From: Parasitella parasitica | Taxonomy: Eukaryota > Mucoromycota > Mucoromycetes > Mucorales > Mucoraceae | Length of the DNA stretch: 21,032 bases | Reading direction: 5' to 3' | Assembly (NCBI GenBank): GCA_025201805.1 | Contig: MU619267.1 | Location: 126,811-147,842 of the forward strand | In this document: positions 1-7,861 of the stretch, piece by piece | How positions within the stretch are numbered: the first letter of the stretch is position 1 | Layout: every line of letters begins with the position of its first letter | The notes under the pieces: model-generated | Seen by the model: only the letters and a program-made list of their open reading frames with translations | Database searches by the model: none | What the model was told of the DNA's origin: nothing | Position numbers and translations under genes: made by a program

Positions 1-175
1 CGACAGATGCTGTTCCTTCCACCAAGATCATGGCGTTTGGTGAAAGAGGGTGTACTTCTTCTAGCCATTTTATGAGTATTGTTGTGTAGTAATTTGGCAC
101 CCAATCTACTGGTAGATCGCAAATGACTTTCTTGTCCACAGCTTGAACAAATACGTCTACTGGTTGTTGCATCAT
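1..175 (-). CDS. Possible 5' end of an unidentified protein running off the left edge
   Basis: A minus-strand frame starting at ATG 175 (followed by a second ATG) is open for 58 codons to the window edge, and open back to about 198. Its product starts MMQQPVDVFVQAVDKKV and continues with a mixed, protein-like composition (DWVPNYYTTILIKWLEEV, then PLSPNAMILVEG). It overlaps, in another frame, the third zinc-knuckle copy, which shows clear similarity to the two copies upstream. Only one of the two frames is likely to have been selected, or one has been captured from the other. No family is recognised. Low confidence. Confidence 0.2.
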   Translation of the reverse strand, partial: MMQQPVDVFVQAVDKKVICDLPVDWVPNYYTTILIKWLEEVHPLSPNAMILVEGTASV

Positions 176-494
176 TAACGCTGATTGTTGTTTGCTGATC
201 TACTTTCATAGTTTCAGATTGAGATCCCAGTTGATACAAAGAGTTCGATTATGATTGTAAAGTGAAAACAAATTGAGTCATACGATTAGCAATGTTGTTA
301 GCGCAATGACGATAAGAAGATCGATGATGGCCTACAACACCACAGCTCCCGCAAGTGTTAGTATTAGCACGGGTGTTATTGAGGCAAAGCCTGCTTGCAG
401 AACGCGAATGGCCTCCTTGACCACAGCTTGAGCAGATTCTAATAGCAGGCACTCTGTGTTTGTAGTAATAAAAAGTGTCAACATATTTGTATTA
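1..494 (-). pseudogene. Decayed zinc-knuckle (CCHC-like) repeat protein fragment
   Basis: On the minus strand one frame encodes two zinc-knuckle units, CSSCGQGGHSRSASRLCLNN (about 446-390) and CGSCGVVGHHRSSYRHCANN (about 365-305). It then meets a stop at 249-251. The same frame continues past the stop into a third, damaged copy (RICSSCGQESHLRSTSRL, about 155-100) in which the last cysteine is lost. The frame has no ATG: the first possible codon after the upstream stop is at 491 and the only early start is a GTG at 452. Such C-x2-C-x4-H-x6-C units bind nucleic acid and are common in transposon- or retroelement-derived proteins. I read this as a relic of a mobile-element protein, but I do not recognise the family. 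A competing open frame overlaps the third copy (see findings). Confidence 0.45.
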
Positions 495-508
495 AATAAA
501 ACAGAGTG

Positions 509-1470
509 TGCAGCTTAAAAAGTAGCCATTGCTGGTTAGACCATGTCCAATTTCGAAAGATTCAAGCTTTTTCGCCCGAATTTCGACATTATTCACTTTG
601 TTTAGAGAGTTTTTTAATTTTAAATTAATGTACATGATCATCTATTTCATGTTTTGTTTCATACGTTATAATTTTCTGACGTTTTAAAGTATTTTTAATT
701 AGTTTCTGGAATTGAAGATGTGCTTGGCTCAACGCCGACTTCTCGAAATTTAACAAACTGGAATGGAACTGAAAAAACCAACTAAAGCATTTGTTAACTC
801 CATTTCTTCTTGGTTTAGGTTTGTAGCTTCAAGCGACTTTAATGCGACTGTTTTTTTTTATGAAGCATGTAAAATAATTATACAGATATTCCAATGTTGG
901 GTATAGGAACCAGTTTCGTTTTTCGATCTTTTTCGTGAATCTTCACCTTCCATAAAGTTTAATTTGTTTTTACCGCAGAACGAGCTGAAGCTATTGAGTG
1001 TTTTTTTGTTGAAATATGTTGAACATTGTACCATTTTGGCAAATAAGTCTGAGAGTGATACTATTTTTAAGTATACATCATCAAGAACAGGTTCGGTACT
1101 TCATTAATAAATTTTAAAACTTGGGCTTTTGTTTCTGTATTGCAAATTAGTAAAGCTATCACCATTAAAACATCAAAATCATTCCCAGTTTGGTTACAGA
1201 TTCATCTGAAAAGTCTTCGTTTGGCCTTTCATAAATATATTCTTTAAACACAAAAGGGTTGCCATATAATCTTGTTTTCGACACTAGTACAGGAATTGCC
1301 GGATCAGTTATATAGCACACCTCAAATTGATCGCTAAATGCTTGGAACTTTTCTAAAGCTTGAATGCTGTTTTCTTCATTGAACTTTAGTTGAAAAAAAA
1401 ATGCAGTGCTTGATTGCGACTTATAAAAACCACGGCGAGAAGAGTGTGCAAATTTAAAAAAAAATAGTTT
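509..1470 (-). pseudogene. Frame-broken relic of an unidentified protein
   Basis: Read on the minus strand, coding-like sequence passes through several frames. Segment A (1470-1165) includes RRGFYKSQSSTAFFFQLKF and, further on, VCYITDPAIPVLVSKTRLYG. Segment B (about 1190-1067) carries NDFDVLMVIALLICNTETKA. Segment C (about 1110-750, with an internal stop at 858-860) carries VYLKIVSLSDLFAKMVQCS and NLNQEEMELTNALVGFFSS. Segment D (about 760-625) carries NFEKSALSQAHLQFQKLIKN. A further open piece (about 609-509) follows. Neighbouring segments overlap by a shift of one base, and I could not join them with consistent GT-AG introns, so a decayed gene is the better reading. The family is not recognised; the position beside the zinc-knuckle relic suggests mobile-element origin. 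Confidence 0.35.
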
Positions 1471-1578
1471 TTATTTGAAATCACTCAGGTTAACAAAAAA
1501 AACCTAGGGGTGGCCACGGTAATGACCATGATAATGACTACGGTGAAAAGAACAATATATCTGACATGTCCTTGAAAA

Positions 1579-1693
1579 GCACGACACTATTTCTCTGAAT
1601 TGTGCGACACTCTTTTCTAAAAACTTACGACACTGATTTTTGTAAAAGTGCGACACTTTAATTTCTTTTCTTGCGACATCGTTTTGGCAAAAG
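1579..1693. repeat. Five-copy degenerate tandem array, 23-bp period
   Basis: The core CGACA occurs at 1582, 1605, 1628, 1651 and 1674, spaced exactly 23 bp apart. The first four copies read CGACACT and the fifth CGACATC. The two or three bases before the core are also partly kept (gca, gtg, tta, gtg, ttg). The other roughly 13 bases of each unit are AT-rich and not conserved. 23 is not a multiple of three, so this is not a coding repeat. Isolated CGACAC also occurs near 1278 and 2026. Regularly spaced conserved cores suggest protein-binding sites, for example subterminal transposase sites, but this is inference. Confidence 0.7.
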
Positions 1694-2255
1694 GTGTATA
1701 GTTGGAAAAATATTCAAAGTTGAATCTCTAATAAAATAATCTCAAGTTTTCGTATCTCATTAATTTAACGTTTTATTTTACACTTTTCTTATTTTCGACC
1801 TTGCAGATCTCAAAACTTCTGCCAAAAGTAAATGTTTAACGAGATTGGACTTGAAAAGCATACGTTTGACTTGGGATTATCTGATGAAATCTTTTGTGTC
1901 GAGAAAAAGTAATGCATACATGCAAAGTTATGAGTTGAAAATACAAATTTTCGTTTTAATATTGCATATTAGTAATATAAATAATAAATAATAGGTTTTG
2001 GTAAAGAACAAATACATACAGGTTCGACACAAATACTTTGCATTCAGTCATTTTATATCAAATACATAGAAGGATGATAATTTCGGTTGGTGAGAAACAG
2101 GAAATTTGGAATTTCCTCAAGACATGCCTCAAGATATTGGCAATGTACTAGCAAATTTATTACCATATGTGTATATTGTGAAATACGCGATGTTAACCAT
2201 CTCTTTGATAAGCTATACAATGTCAGCATAAATACAATTGATAACAGCGTAGTAA
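1694..2255. other. AT-rich intergenic stretch with no supported gene
   Basis: No convincing gene is present. A plus-strand frame is open from about 1797 to 1992 without an ATG near its start (it includes KCLTRLDLKSIRLTWDYLMK) and may be another relic; it follows a possible splice acceptor (ACCTTGCAG). On the minus strand 2259-2053 is open for 68 codons immediately after the stop of the CDP-diacylglycerol synthase gene, in a neighbouring frame. I cannot show that either is translated. Confidence 0.3.
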
Positions 2256-3432
2256 TCAAGCAAAGTGCGAAAAATAAGCGTATGTAAAGACGGCCATAAA
2301 CAACTGGCAGTCAACACGGTCAGTAAGACCACCATGTCCAGGAATCCAGCCAGCAAAATCTTTAATATTAGCTGCTCTTTTTAGAGCACTTGCAAAGAAA
2401 CCACCAAAAGGAGCAAAAAATGAAGCATATAGTGCCAAGATAACCCCATGAAACCGTATATTTTTGTAAATCTCCAGCTCCTAATAGTATGGCAAAGAAA
2501 ATAATTAATAAGATATTCTACTCAGTTACTATACACAAATTACATTGTTAGCAATCAGTCTGCTAAAGTTACAGAGGAAGCCGGAAGTCTGTAATAACGT
2601 ATATTACTTTTAGAGTCCTTGATCTCTAAAAACTGATTACATGAAATACTCACGACATAACCAAATAATACAGTGACAAAAAGTGCTCCAACAAAGCCTT
2701 CAACCGTCTTGCTTGGGCTTAAACTAATCAACTTTGTCTTGCCCCAAAGGTTTCCACAAAAATAAGCCGCACAATCATTGCATATGATCAGGGAACAAGG
2801 AAAAACGAACCAAAAAAGACCACCTTTGGCGATATTCCAATGAATAATCGCAGGCTGTGTCAACGTATACAGAATAGAGAGATGTATCCAAGACTGGTGC
2901 GCAACCCGTTGGCCTAAGCCTGTGTTCGAGTTGGTCCGGTTCAATATAAACAAGACCCATCCAACAAACCCTGTGCGTCAACGACTTGTTTTTAATATGC
3001 AATCCTATTGAGGTTTACAGAGTATAGACCTACATTGCGTGTAAAGCATAAAACACAAAAGCAGCTTGGTGTTATCGAGCCACAACACATCCACTAAGCA
3101 AAGGAAAGATATTGTGAACAAAATCCTAACCCAAGTTCCGATTGTAAGTATTTATGCTGTATGTTGCGTATAGCTTGATTGACTAAAATACCAATCTGAA
3201 TAAACCTGATCTTTTCCCACATGAACATTATCCATGGTTAAGCGAATTCTTCGAAGTTCCTATCATTACAGTTTATATGAATATATAAATGCGTTTATCA
3301 CCCAGTTTATGATCTAACATGAAAGACTTTTGCTTGTACAGAAGATGTTAAAGCAAAAAACAATTTCTCATTTCCAGATAAAAGAACGGTTAGCACCACC
3401 GATGCCATTAATATACCAGCAAGTATTCTCAT
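2256..3432 (-). CDS. CDS1: Phosphatidate cytidylyltransferase (CDP-diacylglycerol synthase), short form
   Basis: This enzyme converts phosphatidic acid and CTP to CDP-diacylglycerol in the ER membrane, the precursor of phosphatidylinositol and phosphatidylserine. Five predicted exons (3432-3319, 3259-3192, 3125-3034, 2970-2573, 2480-2256) join in frame to 298 residues. The introns are 59, 66, 63 and 92 nt; the last contains a TGCTAAC branch site. Residues 142-180 ([16 protein letters not shown], then [13 protein letters not shown]) are typical of the family. Residues 255-281 match the full CDS signature (S-x-L-K-R-x4-K-D...PGHGG-x-x-D-R-x-D). Several hydrophobic segments fit a polytopic membrane protein. 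It is shorter than usual fungal homologues (about 440 residues): the cytosolic N-terminus and the C-terminal tail are missing from this model. The start at 3432 is the only ATG close upstream of the first conserved segment, but a further 5' exon cannot be excluded. Divergent from CAF1. Confidence 0.75.
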
Positions 3433-3941
3433 TTAAGTTTGATAAGAAGAATGAAGAGTAGGCAAAATATATGCGTACAGCTACTCTTTATATATACAGC
3501 TTTTGTGATAATCCTCGACAAGACTGAATCAGGCTTAATGTCAAGCACATACAGCAGCAGCAGGCTTGAAGGGGGGGGGGTTTAGACACATGTGATGGCA
3601 GTCTCTAATCAGTGATTACCACTAAAACCTGTTTATGTTAAAGCTATTTGTTGTATATATAGGTTTGATTGCACCATTTCCCAGCGCATCCTCTTCTCAT
3701 TATAAGATCCCTGATAATTAACCATCAGATCTGATGTTATACGCAAGCATTTGAGCAATTCCACTTGCTATTGTGACGTCGAAGAAAAAATTGGCTACTT
3801 GAAATTCGGCATACAACTTGCACCAAAAAGCAAAAGGGAGAAGAGCTCCTATTTAGTTTCTTTCTTTTTCCTATTTTAACCTTTCTACTACATTGATAAA
3901 CATAAAAAAAACTAGAAAAAGCACTAAGTTATAGAATAAAA
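3433..3941. promoter_or_regulatory. Shared divergent promoter region of CDS1 and CAF1
   Basis: This 509-bp gap lies between the start codons of two divergent genes. It contains a run of ten G at 3571-3580, a TGACGTC palindrome (CRE-like ATF/CREB core) at about 3775, and a pyrimidine-rich stretch at 3855-3890 directly before the CAF1 start. I see no coding sequence. Assigning transcription factors to these sites would be speculation. Confidence 0.45.
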
Positions 3942-5091
3942 ATGCCAGTTAACGACGCAAAATATATCAAGGAAGTCTGGGCAGAGAATCTGGAGGAGGA
4001 GATGGCTTACCTTCGTGATTTGGTGGAAGAATATCCATACTTGGCTATGGTTAGAAATAGAAATAGCTGCAATGCTCGTCCATCTAAATACGTAATAAAA
4101 TAGGATACTGAGTTTCCTGGTGTTGTTGCTAGACCTATCGGCACGTTCAAGACATCTTCAGACTACCACTACCAAACTCTGAGATGCAACGTGGACTTGT
4201 TGAAAATCATTCAACTAGGTGTAACTTTTGCTGATCAGTACGGCAACCTACCTGGAAATATATGTACTTGGCAGTTCAACTTCAAGTTTAATTTATCGTA
4301 AGGATCTCCAGCAACTGAGAGTATATCGTGAGGGGCTAACAAATTCGGTTAACAGAGACGACATGTACGCTCAAGATTCGATTGAATTGCTCACCAAGTC
4401 AGGCATCGATTTTAAAAAACACGAAGAATATGGTATTGATGTGGAACATTTTGGCGAGTTGCTGATCAGTTCAGGCTTTGTTTTATTGGATGATGTTAAA
4501 TGGATATCCTTTCACAGTGGCTACGACTTTGGATATCTGTTAAAAGTATTAACATGCTCAGTCATGCCTGCCGACGAGACAGAATTTTTTGAGCTGTTAC
4601 GAACCTATTTCCCATGTATATACGATATCAAATATTTAATGAAGAGCTGTAAGAATTTAAAGGGTGGGCTACAAGACATTGCAGATGATTTACAGGTTGG
4701 TTTTTTTGTGTATGTGGGGCTTTTGCCAGTTGGATTTTGCATTAAATAGGCATACAAATAGGTGGCAAGGATTGGTCCCCAACATCAAGCTGGCAGTGAT
4801 AGTTTATTGACTTGTACCACCTTTTTTAAAATGAGGCAGATGTTCTTTGAAGATAGAATTGATGACCAGAAATATCTGTAAGTGTGTCAATTGAGAGTTG
4901 AAGTATAACGAATAGTCTACTCACTCCTTAAAAACTATAGTGGTTACTTGTACGGTTTAAAGTGTAGTCGAAATAATACATCTGTTCAAGCACTCACAAC
5001 AGCTACAAATAACTTGTCAATAGCGATATCTGATGAATCAAACACCAACAACAATATTAATAATAATGCCATTAAATCTAATGGGAAATAA
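3942..5091 (+). CDS. CAF1: CCR4-NOT complex deadenylase subunit CAF1/POP2
   Basis: This is a poly(A)-specific 3'-5' ribonuclease that shortens mRNA tails as part of the CCR4-NOT complex. Five exons (3942-4049, 4104-4297, 4356-4695, 4762-4877, 4941-5091) join in frame to 302 residues, the usual length. Introns are 54-66 nt and intron 2 has a GCTAAC branch site. The DEDD catalytic residues are all present: D37 and E39 in DTEFPG, D158 in [11 protein letters not shown], and D227 in [16 protein letters not shown] is also conserved. The C-terminal 30 residues are rich in Asn and Ser and look unstructured. The upstream bases AAAAATG fit a fungal start. The longest simple open frame here (from 4228) is misleading, because it reads exon 2 in the wrong frame and through intron 2. 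The gene ends convergent with the malate dehydrogenase gene. Confidence 0.93.
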
Positions 5092-5733
5092 AACAACATA
5101 AAACAGAAAAAAAAGGAAAATTTGCTTGTTCAGCCTACATAATTATCACTTTATTTATTTACAGTTCAACAAATTAGCTGTAATGGAAGAACTGGCTTTG
5201 GGTTTTTTTAAGCTCTATTGCGTTAGCACTTCCCCCTCTCTCCCCCCCCCCCTTTTTTTTTTGTTTATTTTGCTGATATTTTTTTTTGGATGAAGTTGTA
5301 CCGAAGATGACCTGAGCCAACGAAAGTATGTTCATGTCATTTCAAAGTTAAGTAGGACTAAGATATTCATACGAATACTACAAACAAACAACTGCATCGG
5401 TGTGAAGCAGTAGCAGGCAACTTTAAACAATTTTCCCTAAAGATAATGAAAAGAAAACCCAAAAATACTTCTACCAAAGCCGTGATTGTCAAGTCCATGA
5501 TAAAGTTTTTTTTTTTTTTTTTTGAACGCAAAGGGGCGAATTTGTGTATTCCATTATTATTATTATTACTATTATTATTATTAATAGCTGGAGGTGCCAC
5601 ATCATCAAGACATAATAAAACTGGAGATTTGTATTGAAACAAAGTTTAATGTTTTGGTATAAAAAATTGCAAAAGAGATGGAGAGAGATAAATATTTATA
5701 TATGCAATTTTTTTGAGATTGTGTTTGACGATT
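5092..5733. other. Convergent 3' intergenic region with simple repeats
   Basis: This is the gap between the convergent CAF1 and MDH genes and must hold both 3' ends. It is dominated by low-complexity tracts: a C/T tract at about 5230-5262, a run of T at about 5507-5523, and an ATT trinucleotide repeat with one interruption at about 5553-5584. AATAAA lies at 5087-5092, over the CAF1 stop. The open frames on both strands are products of these repeats. Confidence 0.6.
5553..5584. repeat. (ATT)n microsatellite
   Basis: About ten ATT/TTA units with a single ACT interruption, in the CAF1-MDH intergenic region. Confidence 0.85.
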
Positions 5734-6920
5734 TTACAACTTGGGATTTTCAGTGATGAAGGTAGATCCCTTGACAATGTTACCCTTCAACTCACTAGTA
5801 GCATCAGTGAACAGTTTCTTTTCATACTCGTTGATATCACCAATGGGAAGGATTTTACTGACGCCATTAGGACCTAATTCAACAGGGACAGAGAAGAAAT
5901 CAAGACCATCACCGATCAGCTTCTTAACATCAGAAGCACCTGTCTTATCAGCCTTAAGGTCGACATAAGTGCATTCAACGATACCGGTCTTATTGCCAAC
6001 GACAGCGTCAATAATATTCAAAGCGAAACGAGCACCAGCAAAAGCCATGGAAAGAGTAGCGGAACCAGCACCGTCCTTGGCCTTGACAACTTCATCGCCA
6101 CCAAACTGGATACGGTTGGTTACCTTTTCAATTGCTTCCTGAGTCAACTTTTCAGTACCCTGGACTTGAGACAATAAAGGCAAGATAGTAACGCCACTAT
6201 GGCCACCAACGACAGGAACACGAAGAGAACTGGGACAACCGCCAATTAATTCTGAAACAAAAGTAGAGGCACGCACGATATCGAGAGTAGTAACGCCGAA
6301 GATTCTATGATGTGCGAGAACTTCTGGTTATGTTCTGATTCTAATCGCAAACAAACAAACACTCGGACTCTTACCTGCGAGGGTCATAGACGTTGAATTG
6401 CTTGAAAACTTCAGCAACAATGGGCACAGTAGAGTTAACGGGGTTAGAGATGATACACATAAAAGCATTGGGGGCAAATTTGGCAGCTGCAACAGCAAGA
6501 TCACGAACAATACCAGCATTAATCTTGAAGAGGTCATCACGAGTCATACCAGGCTTTCTGGGGACGCCAGCAGGGATGACAACTAGGCAAAGTAGGTTTA
6601 ATTGGTGTAATTGAGGTTATTTATTTCTCTATCCTTACCGACGGTAGAATCCTTGATAGCTTCTTCGAGTTGTTCGGCACCTTTATGGCCAGTAACCTTG
6701 GATTTGGTGTTGATATGGCTAACCCAGATTTGCGGTTAATCTTTGCAACAAAGACAAGCCAATGATTCTCATCTAAATCTTACCTCAAATCAGCAGCAAC
6801 ACCGGGAGTATTGACGATATCGTAAAGAGACAGATGAGTGATATGCTCAGATTGCTTCAAGAGCAAAGAAAGGGGTTGACCAATACCACCAGCAGCACCG
6901 CATACAGTTACTTTGACCAT
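5734..6920 (-). CDS. MDH: NAD-dependent malate dehydrogenase, cytosolic-type
   Basis: The enzyme reversibly oxidises malate to oxaloacetate with NAD+. Four exons (6920-6784, 6718-6639, 6582-6375, 6304-5734) join in frame to 331 residues; introns are 65, 56 and 70 nt with GTAAG donors. The N-terminus reads [20 protein letters not shown], so the NAD-binding Gly motif begins at residue 8 and there is no mitochondrial targeting peptide. The substrate-binding loop is [13 protein letters not shown], followed by the LDIVRAS motif (Asp150, Arg153) and the catalytic His177 in GGHSG. All are intact. The C-terminus is PKL, only a weak resemblance to a peroxisomal PTS1, so cytosolic location is the simplest call. 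The leader on the coding strand is strongly pyrimidine-rich and has a TTTAG about 20 nt before the ATG, so a 5' UTR intron is possible. Divergent from the trehalose gene. Confidence 0.95.
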
Positions 6921-7238
6921 CTTGTATATGTTTATGTTTTCTAAAGAAAAAGGATTAGAGAGAAAAGAGAAGAAGATTGGAAATGAAAAGGTTTGGGGTT
7001 TTAAAAGTTTTAAGAGTTTCTCTTTGGGTGAGAAACTTGTTTGTGGGATTATGTATAGAATAACCGACCACCCCGCGCATTTTCATTTCAAGGAACGAAT
7101 CGGTTAACTCGCTTACTATGATGATAAAGCCAGATTTTCACATGAATTAATAGGGTTCATCAATTATTATAGCCTACATGTGAAGATCATCTTGGTCCCT
7201 TTTATTTTGTTTTTTTTTTCGTTTAGTCGTTTAAGATA

Positions 7239-7260
7239 GAAAGAGAGAGAGAGAGAGAGA
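7239..7260. repeat. (GA)n microsatellite
   Basis: A run of about ten GA dinucleotides between the divergent MDH and trehalose genes. Confidence 0.85.
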
Positions 7261-7283
7261 CAAGTAAGCAAGTTAAGCATGGC

Positions 7284-7358
7284 TACTTGAATTTCCATGG
7301 TTATGAAAACATGTTTCCTTGTTCAAGCGGGGATTGCCATGGAAACTGGATTCAAGTA
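7284..7358. repeat. Inverted repeat with potential hairpin in a divergent promoter
   Basis: The left arm TACTTGAATTTCCATGG (7284-7300) is the exact reverse complement of the right arm at 7337-7358 except for a four-base insertion (CTGG, 7346-7349) in the right arm. Both arms contain CCATGG. The 36-bp loop carries a small palindrome (AAACATGTTT) of its own. Confidence 0.8.
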
Positions 7359-7861
7359 ATAATGTGCATGTGTTATAGCAATAAAACATTTACATTTACC
7401 CCGCATTTTTGCATCTAATTTGAATCCGCTTTTCGCCATGTTACGGTAACTTGAACTCTGTTTCATTTGTTTTTCGGACAAAACACATTGGGCAGTTTGA
7501 TTTTTTTGATGAAATTCAACGATCTACAGCTACAATCAACTCTACCGTTCGTGACATTGTCGCTTAGCTTGAACCTGGTTTATACTTTTTCTCCAACATG
7601 CTTTTACATTTAAATGAAACTTGCACTGTGTTTTTTTTTTCTCTCTAGTATGCTAAACGGAAGAGCTAGACTTGTTATAAGTAAGCTACATAAAGATTTG
7701 AAGGAGGATTGGAGTATAATGGACATTTGCTCATAGTAGTTGTTTGTTGACATCATTTGAATTGAACTCCCGTGGTTGCTGTGCGAAAAAAGATTTCGTT
7801 GGAGATGAGCCAAAAACTACCTAGTTTGCCAGGGTAAACATTTTATTGCTTCATCTTTCAA

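Larger units (their letters stand above)
6921..7861. promoter_or_regulatory. Shared divergent promoter region of MDH and the trehalose gene
   Basis: This 941-bp gap separates two divergent start codons. It holds a purine-rich MDH leader (6940-7000), a GA dinucleotide run (about 7239-7260), and a long inverted repeat (7284-7358, listed separately). Two further CCCCGC-containing spots occur near 7072 and 7400. I see no credible coding region; the 7813-7610 minus-strand frame has no support. Confidence 0.5.

Noticed and set aside
1501-1550. hAT-like transposon terminus (AGGGGTGGCCA near 1505)
   Set aside because: The sequence resembles hAT ends, but no matching inverted terminal repeat or 8-bp target duplication was found in the window.
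1579-1693. CRISPR-like array
   Set aside because: The repeated part is only 7-10 bases in a 23-bp period, with no long direct repeats and no cas genes, in a eukaryotic context.
3571-3580. G-quadruplex from the G runs at 3571 and 15668
   Set aside because: Each is a single isolated homopolymer without the further G runs needed for a normal quadruplex.
4228-4749. Stand-alone 173-residue gene starting at 4228
   Set aside because: It reads exon 2 of CAF1 in the wrong frame and runs through introns 2 and 3. The five-exon CAF1 model explains the sequence with all catalytic residues.
5734-5745. Peroxisomal targeting signal on MDH (C-terminal PKL)
   Set aside because: Pro at the first position departs from the S/A/C-K/R/H-L consensus, so it is not sufficient evidence.
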